Shown: positions 1-12,343 of the stretch, piece by piece
Layout of the letters: each line of letters opens with the position of its first letter
Numbering within the stretch: position 1 is the first letter of the stretch
NCBI GenBank assembly: GCA_022376925.1
Contig: JAIOJX010000002.1
Coordinates: 134,116,831-134,180,830 of the forward strand
Length of the DNA: 64,000 bases
DNA from: Tragulus kanchil
Lineage: Eukaryota; Chordata; Mammalia; Artiodactyla; Tragulidae
Reading direction: 5' to 3'
The notes under the pieces: model-generated
What the model saw: only the letters and a program-made list of their open reading frames with translations
Told to the model about the DNA's origin: nothing
The model's database searches: none
Program-made: the position numbers and the translations under genes

Positions 1-1954
1 GTAAAGACCAAAACTTTGATTTACTCAGCAAGTTATCAGAGACATAATTTTTAGCCATATACAGAAACCTCTTCTTTTCCTTAAGCCATGAAACCCGTGA
101 CTCTCCAAAACCTTATTTTTTGCCCCCCACACTACTGTGGGTGATGGCAGACTTGAGTTGCTGCCTAATAACTACCACTTGCCCATGACAGAATAAGTGA
201 ACTATTAACTTCATAGCCAAAATAATTTGCCAAGACTTGTCCATTTGGAGTTTACAAATGAGCAAACAGATCTTAAACTGGTAGGTACAAAACAAATATA
301 CTGGCTGATATGAACCGAGGGTACAGAAGTAGATCCTAATTTCATACACAAGTGGCTCCAGCGGACATCTCAGTTGATGTCTTGAGAATTAATCTTCCCA
401 TTTTTGTTTTCCTCTGGGAGCCTCTCAGGCCGGTGTTCTCCTGATGGAAACCAGTGGCTGGTCTAAGATTCTGTCCTGTCCTCTAGAATCCTTATTGGAG
501 AGAGTTTCTTTTCCCTGTAAGCCCAGCAGAAGCCCTGACATTGAGGTTCATCTTTGGTTCATGTGCTGATTCCCTAATAAACCAGTGGCTGTGGCCATGC
601 TTGGGGTTTAGAATTTGGGATGGGAAGTGAAGCCTGTGGACTGAGATGGGGATGGCATGGTACCCAACAAAAATACAGGATTTGTTACCAGAAGAAAGGG
701 AAATAGATATTAGAAAAGCACAACAAATACCCATTAATCATAGCAAAGAAAGAAAATTAAACAGAATTCTCGAAGATCCAATTTCATATAGTCTGAAATG
801 CCTAATAGCCTAAAGAGAAATGAAGATCTGCAGTCACAGGTTGCTTCTCACCCAGCTGGAGACAACTTAGGCCCTTAGAGGTGTCAACTTTTTAAAAAAT
901 TCATTTGGCAGTCTACCCGGGAACTCTTGGACATATGTAAGTTTCAGGTATTTAATACTGGGAGGAGATATGAACACAACCAGATCAAAGTATCTTTCCT
1001 ATTCTTTGGTAAAATCCAGGGTCTAGATGGGTTAGCATTATCCTGGTATCTGTTAGACAATCCACATCCTCAGCTAGGTCTGTTTTATCTGATATTCTGA
1101 CCAGAACACAAATGAACTATATATAGCCTTGGATAGTGTAAATGCAGTTGGTAAAGACCAAAACTTTGATTTACTCAGCAAGTTATCAGAGACATAATTT
1201 TTAGCCATATACAGAAACCTCTTCTTTTCCTTAAGCCATGAAACCCGTGACTCTCCAAAACCTTATTTTTTGCCCCCCACACTACTGTGGGTGATGGCAG
1301 ACTTGAGTTGCTGCCTAATAACTACCACTTGCCCATGACAGAATAAGTGAACTATTAACTTCATAGCCAAAATAATTTGCCAAGACTTGTCCATTTGGAG
1401 TTTACAAATGAGCAAACAGATCTTAAACTGGTAGGTACAAAACAAATATACTGGCTGATATGAACCGAGGGTACAGAAGTAGATCCTAATTTCATACACA
1501 AGTGGCTCCAGCGGACATCTCAGTTGATGTCTTGAGAATTAATCTTCCCATTTTTGTTTTCCTCTGGGAGCCTCTCAGGCCGGTGTTCTCCTGATGGAAA
1601 CCAGTGGCTGGTCTAAGATTCTGTCCTGTCCTCTAGAATCCTTATTGGAGAGAGTTTCTTTTCCCTGTAAGCCCAGCAGAAGCCCTGACATTGAGGTTCA
1701 TCTTTGGTTCATGTGCTGATTCCCTAATAAACCAGTGGCTGTGGCCATGCTTGGGGTTTAGAATTTGGGATGGGAAGTGAAGCCTGTGGACTGAGATGGG
1801 GATGGCATGGTACCCAACAAAAATACAGGATTTGTTACCAGAAGAAAGGGAAATAGATATTAGAAAAGCACAACAAATACCCATTAATCATAGCAAAGAA
1901 AGAAAATTAAACAGAATTCTCGAAGATCCAATTTCATATAGTCTGAAATGCCTA
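1..1954. repeat. Direct duplication D1 (1-804 = 1151-1954)
   Basis: Positions 1-804 recur at 1151-1954 with an offset of 1150. The copies part after the shared bases gtctgaaatgcctaa. Copy 1 begins at or before the window edge. The unit is non-coding. It is the first of 15 similar direct duplications here and is probably an assembly artefact. Confidence 0.9.
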
Positions 1955-2117
1955 AGATAGCCTGAAGTGTCCCTAATATACAACCCCTGACTTCAAATGT
2001 AAACACACACATGCTCATACATGACTTACACACACATTAATGTTTCTGCCTCCTGCTTGTCAGGTACCGTCTGCAGTAAGGCATTGTGGCCATGCCTCTT
2101 GTCCCTGACCATGATGA

Positions 2118-2321
2118 TTATAGGCTCCCTGTGGCTCAGACAGTAAAGAATCTGCCTACCATGCAGGCGACCCTGCGGTGAGTTCAGTCCCTGGGTCAGA
2201 AAGATACCCCAGAGAAGGGAATGGCAACCCACTCCAGTTCTTGCCTGGAGAATTCCATGGAGCCTGGCAGGCTATAGTCCATGGAGTCCCATTGGACATG
2301 ACTTAGCAACTAACACAACAT
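2118..2321 (+). mobile_element. Bov-A-type SINE
   Basis: It has the tRNA-like head (ctccctgtggctcagacagtaaag), a diverged B-box region, and the body typical of ruminant Bov-A elements (ggcaacccactccag, then cctggagaattccatgg). It ends in a gacttagcaactaacacaac tail. It lies just upstream of DCTN5 exon 5. Confidence 0.8.
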
Positions 2322-2430
2322 GACGATTATATGGTATCATGAATGGAGAAAACATAAATACATTCCACACAACAGACAGGACAACTTTTATTCCCATTTC
2401 CTGGTCTATTTTGTATTAACAAGGCTTTAA

Positions 2431-2553
<123 letters not shown>

Positions 2554-2915
2554 TAGTTGGTAAAGCTCAAGTTTATTTTCTTTCTCAAAAATGATGCATG
2601 CCATTTCTGTCTCTAACAATATGTCGGTCTAGCTAACTGAAATAGTCTCCTGATACAGGGTTCCTAGAAATGCTATCTAAAATACAGCTGGTGTTTTTTT
2701 ACATGCACAATAGAATTCATAAGGAAATTACTCAGGATCAGGAGTCAAGTGGAAGCTAAACCCAGACTTTCAGGTGTGCCTCGGTTGATGCCGTCTTGAT
2801 AGTAGTGCAGTTGAGGATTTGACACTCGTGTGGAAAGAGAGAGGAAGCCTCTGAGCCACACAGGGCAGCGAGAGCCACATGAAGGGTTATCCCTCAGTAA
2901 AAAGGAGATGGTTGG

Positions 2916-3025
2916 AGGAGGAAATGGCAATCCACTCCAGTACTGTTGCCTAAGAAATCCCATGAAAAGTAGCCTGGCAGGCCACAATCCCTGGGGCCAC
3001 AGAGTCGGGTATGACTAAAGCAGCG
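2916..3025 (+). mobile_element. Bov-A-type SINE fragment
   Basis: It is a 3' part only: gaggaaatggcaatccactcc, then a diverged cctaagaaatcccatg, then gccacagagtcgggtatgac. The tRNA-like head is missing. Confidence 0.7.
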
Positions 3026-3065
3026 TAGCATGGTTGTTATATAGCAATAAAATGTATTTGTGTGC

Positions 3066-3200
3066 AGTTACATTTCTCGAGCTCAGTTGTAAACGTCTTA
3101 AGAGCAGAGACTATAACTGTCATCTTTATATTCTCACATTTCTCCACTAATGCCTAGCAAAATCATAGGCAAACAGTAAATATTTACTGAACGAATGTAC
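3066..3200. mobile_element. Old L2/MIR-like repeat remnant
   Basis: It carries the diverged motif of L2-type 3' ends: tgcctagcaaaatcataggc, then aacagtaaatatttactgaacgaatg. The family name is a guess from this motif. Confidence 0.45.
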
Positions 3201-3685
3201 TTGCCCCTGGAGACCTGAAGCTCAAGGCTGTGTAAAATGAGTAAATGCATAAATCAATACATAAAGTTTTGACTTTAAAAAAAAAAAAAAGTTGATGGAA
3301 GATGAATCTGCCTCCAGCACAGGAAAAGTACAAAGAAGAGTGTCTGTGGGCCTAGGATGTGGGTGGAGAAAGACAGTCTCTCCAGGTGATGGCCTTATCC
3401 TGCCATCGGTTGAGGGTTTGAATTTGTACTTCCTGCCTGGTCAGGAATGCCCTAACTGAAAAATTGCCATAAAAAATGCCATAAAACATGGAACAGTGAG
3501 AGCTCTGAGCTGCCCGAGCAAAGCAGATAGATTATCTTTTGACCTTGGCCGATAGAATGCCCACAGGCAGAGTCCTTACAAGCTCAAGAGATGCACCTTA
3601 CAAACATGGGGAGACGAAATCAACCCATGCTCATCTTCGAAAGCTTGGAAAACACCAAAGAGCAAAAAGCAAAAGAAAACCTCAG

Positions 3686-3951
3686 GCATCCCTGGTGGTC
3701 CAGTGGGTAAGAACACCGCCTTGCAGTGCAGGGGGCACCAGTTCGATCCCTGGTCTGGGAAGGTCCGACATGCCGCGCAGCGGCTGGACCGATGTGTCCA
3801 ACTACCGAGTGGGAGCTCTGGAGCACATGTGCCCACAACCGGTGCTCTGGCCACAGCGATGGGAGGCCCACACAGGCCAAAGAACAAAGATAAATAAATG
3901 AAAGACCAATAGAAGTGGCCCAAAAAAACCTCAAAAAAAAAAAAAAGAAAA
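3686..3951 (+). mobile_element. CHR-related SINE with aaagaacaaagat tail
   Basis: A tRNA-Glu-like head (ccctggtggtccagtgggtaag) and B box (ggttcgatccctgg-like) are followed by a body with gcggctggaccgatgtgtcc. The tail is aaagaacaaagat plus gaccaatagaagtggcc and poly-A. A target-site duplication, aaagaaaacctca, flanks it on both sides, so the insertion is fairly young. Confidence 0.85.
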
Positions 3952-4726
3952 GAAAACCTCACATCTCCCCACCCCCACCTCAAGACAGTCCCTTTTCTTC
4001 TGCCTGTTTACGCGGTGGAAATCTCCTAGAGCATACAGTGGCATGTGTGGCATGTGACAGACTCACAGAGGGCAGATGTTATGAAGAGAGATTTGACAGT
4101 ATGTAACCACTGGGTGGTTTTATTTTTCCAATTTAAAGAAAATCTCATTACTCAGATCATTGAATATGAATTTCAGAGAGGTACAAAAGTCATCCACTGA
4201 GATTCTTTGGGGAGGAAATGAGCCATTCTGCAATTTGATGCATCTCTGCATCTGCATAGGAGGAAGAGATTTTCATTTAGTAATTCCATTTAGTCATATT
4301 GAGCTTCCACTGTGAAAACGTTTAATAGTTTTTAGCAAGTGCTAGATCAGAACAGGCTTGCTGATTGCTTTTTTTTTTTTTTTGATTGTTTTAAGTGGTC
4401 GTGAGACAAGCCTCTGATCTGAGGTTGACAAGTGTGATGCTGGAGAAATAGCTTAATCTCTTGAAACTTATTGAAGGCCCCTAGAACCAAGTTATGTCTT
4501 TGAGCACTGATGGCAGATTGCAGGGAAGCAGTGCTCAGTATTTGAAATCCCAGGCGACACTGTGTGTGGAAGTTCTGCCTGGGACCTTAGGGATCATTGT
4601 GTAGGTGAGGCCTAGAGAGATGGAATTGTCCAAGGTATCAATGCTGATTAGGGGAGAAGCTTTGACAAGCCCTTAAGACTCCTTACTTACTTATTGTTAG
4701 TAGTTGTTGTCGTCTGATTTGGCCAC

Positions 4727-4820
4727 TCAGCGTATACAATCTCTGTTCCCCAACCAGGGACTGAACCCGGGCCACGGCTGTGAGAGCAGCGGATCCACTA
4801 GACCACCAGGGAGCTCCCAA
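4727..4820 (-). mobile_element. tRNA-derived SINE remnant
   Basis: The minus strand carries a tRNA-like head: the plus strand shows ccaaccagggactgaacccg and then gaccaccagggagctccc, the reverse of the usual SINE start. The body is nearly absent. Confidence 0.6.
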
Positions 4821-5311
4821 GACCTCTTATTTAGAGTGTAGTACTTCTTGCACTGATAGGGTACTGCTCATGTTTATTTTGTGTAACAAACAAGTGCTAA
4901 CCGTCTAGTACTGCTGTTGGAAATTTTCCCGCTTTAATAAAGAGGGATGAAGTTGCAGGGAAACCACCAAATTTTTAAAAGGCTCCCCAGAATGAAAGAC
5001 AAAGCATCCAGAAAGAATCTGGGTTAGGAACCAAAAGCTCAGATACCCACAGGAGCCAAGCAGAATGTGTAAATATGATTGAAGTAATCACCTATCATAG
5101 CTGTTTAAGAATACAGGCATGATATTATGAGAACTTCTGGTGTTTCATGAGGAGCTGAAAATCTGAATTTGTATGTGATATTTCTGAATTTGTAATTTCT
5201 GAGTGCCAGTTTTTTCTAGTCGATTAAATACTGTGCAGACTTAACATATATTTGGAAATCTTAACATGGATCACTCATTTGTAAAAGGTGCCTGTGAGAG
5301 TTGTGGGGTTT

Positions 5312-5573
5312 TTTGTTTGTTTTTTTTGGCCACTTCTATTGGTCTTTCATTTCGATCTTTCTTTTCTGGCCTGTATGGGCCTCCCATCATAGTGGCCTCT
5401 CCCTCCGTGGAGCACTGGCTCTCGGCGCATGTGCTCCAGAGCTCCGGCTCGGTAGTTGGACACATTGGTCCAGCCGCTCCATGGTGTGTGGGATCTTCCC
5501 AGGCCAGGGATCGAACCAGCGCCCCTTGCACTGCAAGGCGGTGTCCCCACCCACTGGACCACCAGGGAAGCCC
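5312..5573 (-). mobile_element. CHR-related SINE, reverse orientation
   Basis: It is the same family as the element at 3686, inverted: ttggccacttctattggtc at the left is the reverse of the tail, and gaccaccagggaagccc at the right is the reverse of the head. The flanking duplication is agagttgt. Confidence 0.85.
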
Positions 5574-5859
5574 AAGAGTTGTATCTTTTTTAAGACCACT
5601 TTTTCATTCCTGTTTTTTCTCTGTATGTATACAAGAGCATATGTGTGTGTGTTTGTATGTATATGAGCGCATACATATGTGTGTTTATGAATGTATATGA
5701 TATTTGTGTATATAATATGAAACTGTTTTATGTCTATAAATAGTATCACACTCTGTATTCTGTTAGGAAACTTACTTCCTTAACAGTATATCTTGGGCAT
5801 GTTTTTTTTGTCAGTATGGAGTGATTTGCCTCATTCCTTTTTTTTTTGTTTTGTTTTTT

Positions 5860-5909
5860 AAAAATATGGAACGCTTCACGAATTTGCGTGTCATCCTTGC
5901 GCAGGGGCC

Positions 5910-5960
<51 letters not shown>

Positions 5961-5966
5961 GAGCAC
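5860..5966 (-). pseudogene. RNU6 (retrocopy): U6 snRNA retrocopy, full length
   Basis: On the minus strand, 107 bases match vertebrate U6 snRNA from the 5' end (gtgctcgcttcggcagc) to the 3' end (gttccatattttt). I see no mismatch against the U6 sequence I know. U6 is the catalytic RNA of the spliceosome. This copy has an A-rich 3' tail and a perfect 15-base target-site duplication, tgcctcattcctttt (5827-5841 and 5967-5981), the mark of L1-driven retroposition. No TATA box is seen about 30 bases upstream. It is therefore a retropseudogene, although a transcribed copy cannot be excluded from sequence alone. Confidence 0.92.
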
Positions 5967-6692
5967 TGCCTCATTCCTTTTAATGGTTACAGGGTTTTCA
6001 TTGTGTAAATCTCCCACAGTATAACTAATCATCTTCTGGTATAATGGGTCAAAAAGAAGTTATAACTGATTTTTTGTGATTAGAAACTTCACTGTGTTGG
6101 TGCTTGCATATATTGTGCAATTTGGCAAGATTATCTGCGGAATAAATCCTTAGAAGTTGGATTATCAGGTCACAGGATATGAACTTCTAAAATTTACACT
6201 GTTTATGCCTGCATTATTCTTCAAACAGCTGTATGTATGACTTTTAAACCGATACTGCACGTGAGTGCCTCTTTCCTAGGAATTCTTAAATAGGAGTACC
6301 CCCTTATTCTTAAATAGGAGTCTTTTGTCTTTCTGTAGGGCACTTCTGTTTTATTCCCATCTGTGATTCAAATATATATAACTGTTTGGGCCTTTGATTC
6401 CGTTTCATTGTGTGAATGTTAGGGCAGTTTCTTCCCTCAAGAGCTCTTACCTTGCCTTGCCCAGCAGGCGTCGCCCCAGAATTCAGGGGATGGATGAATC
6501 CTTGCCTGGAGCAGCCTCTCATGTAGTCAGATTTGCCTTAACTTCTTTTATCTGGAATATATTTCCGCATTTTGAGAACAGTATTATCCCTCCCCCGACA
6601 CATACACAGTTCATATTATTTTGAATTATATGGTCAGCGGAAATATTCTGTTAGCACCAAAGATGGAAAACCTAGTATTTAGACATTCATGA

Positions 6693-6887
<195 letters not shown>

Positions 6888-9177
6888 GGTCTCTGCCCTG
6901 TGTCTTGAATTCACTTGAGCTCTGAGATGAACTTGGGGACCGAGTGAGCCAGTCAGCATCTACAAAGAACTCTAGTGGTTTTGACCCATCCCAGCCTCTT
7001 TTTTTGTTTTGGGTTTTGTCCTTTAGAAGGTCTCAGTCCTCCCAGGCTCTAAGCTCTTAAGACTTTAATAACAGCGTCTGGAGGCTTGTCGCCAGATGCT
7101 GTGCTTAAACCATATTTATTCGCAGTCACTCTGCATCGTGATGTGTGGAACACAGACTCGTCTGTTCCCAGCACTCCCGCCCCTCAGCCGTGTGGGCAGC
7201 TGGTTGGAGCAGGGCCCTCCGTCCCAGCGGGGAGGTGGTGCGTGGGCCGCCGCCGTGAGCTGCCACGGTGAGTGCTGCTTGCAGGGCTCCCAGCCGCCTT
7301 CCCTGCGGCTCCGGCAGCTGGCCAGGTGTCACAGCTGCTCGTCCTCTGTGAAAAAAGTGCCACGTTTCAGAACCCAGATTCCATGTGGCTACTAAAACTT
7401 AAAGAGAGGGTGACTAGTATTTCTCTTCTCTCTGGAATGACCTGAACTGTCATTTTAATCTGGGATGACTAATAAAAAAGACTTTCTAGCATTCTGTTCT
7501 AGGGCCTTGGCTTTCACTCAAAGGGGGGCCCTTATCATCCAGATTTTATTTTTGCGGAGTCCCAGGTCTGTGTCCCCGACGTGGACGAGCTAGACTGACA
7601 GCCCGTCCTGGTCTCGTGGTGTTCGGGGCAGCAGTGGGGGCCTTCTTTCACCGGGGGTGTACCATGTGTGATGCTTGCTCCCTGGCCTGGGCCCATGCGG
7701 ACCACCCTGTATTTGCCATAAATCTCACAATTCAGACCAAAATACCTGTAGGCGGGCCCAGTCTCATATTTACATGGAGGCCTCTAAAGTCATTCTGGGG
7801 GGGAATGGAGCCCTGAGGAAGTAGACAGAGTTGCCAGTGCTGACTTCATCTTCTGGGTGAAGCACAGCCCTGCCCATTCTGCTCTGGCCTCTCAGGTTTG
7901 TGGGAAGACTTAGGAGTGAAGGCCTGAGAAGGCTGGCCTTCCCGGGTGCTCCAGTGCTGCTGTGAGCGGAGGAGGGCCGTCAGCCTCGACGGGTAGATCT
8001 GGAAGCAGCTGTCTTGAGTTAATGTCCGGTCTGGGATTTACAGAAAGAACTGTTATGTTCTAGAACCTCTGCTAGTTCAATGTAAAACTGCTCTCTGGTA
8101 TGTCATTTTTTATGTTTGTACATGAAAAGAGTGAAGCACGTCATTGGAAGGTGATGACTGTCCCCTCCAGCGATGGCGACCTCTCTTCCTCGGGCACCTC
8201 ACTGTGCTCCCTCTGTCCTCCTAGGGCTTCATATTCCCTTGCTCACGGCAGCCCTGTCAGATGAGGATAAAACTCAAAGACGTGTAGATAACATGGTCAA
8301 GGAGGAGTCACACGCATGTGTGTCTGGCTTCGCAGCCCACATGCTTCAGCTCTGCCCTGGTGAGATGGGACAGTCCGCTGCACTGTATCTCATACAGTCT
8401 GTGGTGGTTGCAGCCTTTGGGGACCCACATCCCCCAGCTCCCTTCTCTTTTTGTGCCACCAAGAAGGAGGATCTTGATGCTCTGCCGAGACCACTGCTGC
8501 GGTGTCCCTGGCCCCGTGGCGGGCCGCCCTTGACCCCCGCTGCTGGAGATTTTGGAGCACTTCGAGGCGGGTCTGGTGCAGCCTCGTGTGGAGTCGCTGT
8601 TCCTTTCTCCCGATCCTGGTGCATGCAGAGTCTGTTTCCCTGGTCCTGCTCTGCAGCTCTGTGGTCTGGCCGGTGCTGGCCTCCTTCAGGAGGAATTAGG
8701 TGCGGTGCTGTCTTTCCGAGAACTGCTTCGCTAGAAGGCCCGGGGAGGCACTTGGACCCTCGGGGCAGAACAAATACATAAAGGAACTGGAGCAGAAAAT
8801 TGGTCACATTAAATTTACTGCCATCAGAAAAACCAAGAGCATTACCAAATTATTTGGCATGAGAAAAGAGAATGCACATGGCAGCCAGAGCTGAGATACC
8901 TAGTTGAGACAGATGAGGATCTAGTGGCTTCCTAGGTGGGTCAGTGGTAAGGAATCTACCTGACAGTGCAAGAGACGCAGGAGATGTGGGTTTGATCATT
9001 AGGTTGGGAAGATCACCTAGAAGAGGAAATGTCTGTATACTCCAGTATCCCTGCCTGGAGAATTCCATGGACAGAGGAACTTGGTGGGCTGCCATGCATG
9101 GTGTTGCAAAGTCAGCACGACTGAGCTACTGAGCACACGAGCACTCATGAATCTAATGTTTTTACTTTTTAAATAAA
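6888..9177 (+). other. DCTN5: Probable DCTN5 3'UTR region
   Basis: There is no coding signal here beyond chance open frames. Candidate poly-A signals are AATAAA at about 7471 and at 9172-9177. The latter lies beyond a Bov-A SINE, so the UTR may well end earlier. A MIR-like piece sits near 8235-8330 (cagatgaggataaaactcaaag). The true 3' end cannot be decided without transcripts. Confidence 0.4.
8925..9140 (+). mobile_element. Bov-A-type SINE
   Basis: It has the head ttcctaggtgggtcagtggtaag, the body cctgcctggagaattccatgg, then ggtgggctgccatgcatggtg, and ends cacgactgagctactgag. Confidence 0.85.
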
Positions 9178-9181
9178 ATGT

Positions 9182-11376
9182 ACTACTTCATTGTATTAAT
9201 ATGCCATAAATTACTGGTTCCCAACTGCTATATCAATACATTTGAGTTTTACCATGAAAAAAAGGAGGAGGATCTTGGAGTTGGCAGACCTTAGATGTAC
9301 CCTTGGCTTTCTTCCAGGACATTTCTGACAGAATCCCTTCCAACCTGTGTTTGAATACCTCCAAGAGGAAGCTTGCCACTTTATGTGACTACTGTCCATT
9401 TTCTTTTTTTTTTTTTTTCTTTTCTTTTTGACTGCCGCTCCTCTCCATTTTCTTTTTTAATTTACTTATTTTATAACCAACGTGATTTTTTTTTTTAACC
9501 TTCCGTTTTATTGATGAACAACCAAAATTAACAGAAAGTGAGGTGATTTTTTTCCTGAGCCTTTTAAAAAATCTTTAGGTAATTTGAGTTGTTGTTTAGT
9601 TGCTGAGTCATGTCCAACTCTTGCGGGCCCCCTGGACTGTAGCCTGCTAACTCTCCTCTTGTTCATGGGATTTCCCAGGCAAGAATCCAGGAGTGGGTTG
9701 CCATTTGCTTCTCCAGGTCATCTTCCCGATCCAGGGATTGAACCTGACCCGGGGATGGAACCTGCATCTCCTGCATTACACGTAGATTCTTCACTGCTGA
9801 GCCACGAGGGAAGCTCGAATAATATGAGTACATCATTCCAAAAATCCTATACAGTTACTAGAGAACGGACATACAGTGTAGACTTTCCCAATCCAGAATC
9901 CAGTCCCGTGCTCTGCTTCCCCCAGGCAACCACTCAGAACAACTTTGAATCTGCATACCAGTGGTTAGTCCGTTGGTGACATGCACACGTCCACACCAGC
10001 CTGTGTTCACACAGGTGTGCTGTATGCTCCTGCTCCTTTTACTTAACAGTGTATCTTAGAGGTTGTTCCATTTGGGCACATACAGGTGATAAAAAGAGCA
10101 GTTCTTGGGCTTCCCTGGTGGTCCAGTGGGTAAAGAGTCCACCTTGCAGTGCAAGGGGCGTCAGTTTGATTCCTGGCCCAGAAAAATCCCACGGGCCTTG
10201 GAGCGGCTGGACCAGTGTGTCCAATGACAAGCCAGCTCTCTGGAGCGCATGTGCCCAGAGCCAGTGCTCTGCAGTGAGATCTCATAAATCAATTTTTTGT
10301 ACTACTTCATTGTATTAATATGCCATAAATTACTGGTTCCAAAGTTTTACCATGAAAAAAAGGAGGAGGATCTTGGAGTTGGCAGACCTTAGATGTACCC
10401 TTGGCTTTCTTCCAGGACATTTCTGACAGAATCCCTTCCAACCTGTGTTTGAATACCTCCAAGAGGAAGCTTGCCACTTTATGTGACTACTGTCCATTTT
10501 CTTTTTTTTTTTTTTTCTTTTCTTTTTGACTGCCGCTCCTCTCCATTTTCTTTTTTAATTTACTTATTTTATAACCAACGTGATTTTTTTTTTTAACCTT
10601 CCGTTTTATTGATGAACAACCAAAATTAACAGAAAGTGAGGTGATTTTTTTCCTGAGCCTTTTAAAAAATCTTTAGGTAATTTGAGTTGTTGTTTAGTTG
10701 CTGAGTCATGTCCAACTCTTGCGGCCCCATGGACTGTAGCCTGCTAACTCTCCTCTTGTTCATGGGATTTCCCAGGCAAGAATCCAGGAGTGGGTTGCCA
10801 TTTGCTTCTCCAGGTCATCTTCCCGATCCAGGGATTGAACCTGACCCGGGGATGGAACCTGCATCTCCTGCATTACACGTAGATTCTTCACTGCTGAGCC
10901 ACGAGGGAAGCTCGAATAATATGAGTACATCATTCCAAAAATCCTATACAGTTACTAGAGAACGGACATACAGTGTAGACTTTCCCAATCCAGAATCCAG
11001 TCCCGTGCTCTGCTTCCCCCAGGCAACCACTCAGAACAACTTTGAATCTGCATACCAGTGGTTAGTCCGTTGGTGACATGCACACGTCCACACCAGCCTG
11101 TGTTCACACAGGTGTGCTGTATGCTCCTGCTCCTTTTACTTAACAGTGTATCTTAGAGGTTGTTCCATTTGGGCACATACAGGTGATAAAAAGAGCAGTT
11201 CTTGGGCTTCCCTGGTGGTCCAGTGGGTAACGAGTCCACCTTGCAGTGCAAGGGGCACTGGTTTGATCCCTGGCCCGGGAAGATCCCACGTACTGCGGAG
11301 CGGCTGGACCAGTGTGTCCAATGACAAGCCAGCACTCTGGAGCGTATGTGCCCAGAGCCAGCGCTCTGCAGTGAGA
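9182..11376. repeat. Direct duplication D2 (9182-10279 = 10301-11376)
   Basis: The offset is 1119 at the start and 1097 after a 22-base loss in copy 2 just past its start. The unit covers a Bov-A SINE and a CHR-related SINE. The SINE end of copy 1 (10142-10279) carries many substitutions relative to copy 2, and about 20 bases of filler sit at the joint. Confidence 0.9.
9590..9816 (-). mobile_element. Bov-A-type SINE (repeated at about 10690-10914)
   Basis: This is a reverse-oriented element: ttgctgagtcatgtccaactc at the left, tcttcccgatccagggattg in the middle, and ctgctgagccacgagggaagc at the right. The second copy is part of D2. Confidence 0.85.
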
Positions 11377-11472
11377 GAGGCCACTGCAATGGGAGGCCCG
11401 CACAGGTCAAAGAACAAAGATGGATGAAAATCAGTCAATCAAAAAAAAGAGGCCAAAGTTAAAAAAAAAAAA
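11199..11472 (+). mobile_element. CHR-related SINE (truncated twin at 10109-10279)
   Basis: The full element has the head cttccctggtggtccagtggg, the body gcggctggaccagtgtgtcc and the tail aaagaacaaagatggatg, then poly-A. Flanking aaaagagcagtt and aaaagcagtt look like a target-site duplication. The twin in D2 copy 1 is cut off at the joint. Confidence 0.85.
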
Positions 11473-11525
11473 GCAGTTAACATTTACATTGTTTACCATG
11501 TACCAAGTATGTTTCTGAGTTGTTT

Positions 11526-11690
11526 GTTGGCTGTGCTGGGGCTTGGTTCCAGCATGACTGGTTTCTAGTTGTGGCATGTGAACTCTCAGTTGTGGCTTGT
11601 GGGACCTAGTTCCCTGACCAGAGATTGAACCAAGGAAGGCACCCTCCATTGGAAGCTCAGAGTCTTAGCCACTGGACCCCCAGGGAAATC
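11526..11690 (-). mobile_element. tRNA-derived SINE, reverse
   Basis: The plus strand shows ttgtggcttgtgggacctag, then ttccctgaccagagattgaac, then ccactggacccccaggga. This is the inverted head of a Bov-tA/CHR-like element. Confidence 0.7.
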
Positions 11691-12343
11691 TCCCTCTTCT
11701 GAGTTCTTTACCTTTATTAATTCCTTTCATCCTCACAGCAACTAGGAGATAGGTCCAGTTTTCCTCCCTAAGGAGCAGAGGTAAAGTGTCCACATTTCTG
11801 CATTGATGATGGTGAATTCAGTCTTTCTGGCCCCAGAGCTCATACTTTCCATCATTATGCCAGAATTCATATTCCAATACCTTGCATTGCCCCAAACTGG
11901 ATCCTCTGGGCAGCCCTCACTGTACAGAACGCATTTTCAGGCAGGCAAGGAAAGGGGGCTTGGGCATGGGTGTGGTTGACCAGCTGGCAGGGTCTGACAT
12001 CGGCAGGGAGCCCAGTGCCCCTCTGAGAGGACGGTCTCCCTCCTCTGGGCCCTGCTGTCTTGTAGCCACAACTGTGATCCGATTCATCAAGTGGGAGCGG
12101 GTTTCTTGGAAGAATTGTCCTGCCTGCAGCCATTAAATGATGTCTTACAGTTCCGTAGCACATGGTTAGCACGCCATAGAGGAATACACAAATTAGATGA
12201 GACAAAAATCCAATTAGAACCTTTGTTGCAAGTGGCGGAAATCCAGCCTGAACCAATTTAAGCAAAAAAGGGGTTTTATTGGCTTACACACCAAATCATG
12301 GAAAAGACTAGCATGAGAAGCAATGTGATGTGAACCCTGGGCA

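Noticed and set aside
113..1499. Small frames at 113-349 and 1263-1499 as a repeated gene
   Set aside because: They are the same non-coding stretch seen twice because of D1, without domain or conservation evidence.
5860..5966. A functional U6 snRNA gene
   Set aside because: It has an A-rich tail, flanking target-site duplications and no TATA box about 30 bases upstream, so it is a retrocopy.
8173..8781. A 202-codon open frame downstream of DCTN5
   Set aside because: It has no recognisable domain, overlaps a MIR-like stretch and has equally long frames on the other strand. It is a chance frame in GC-rich 3'UTR-like DNA.
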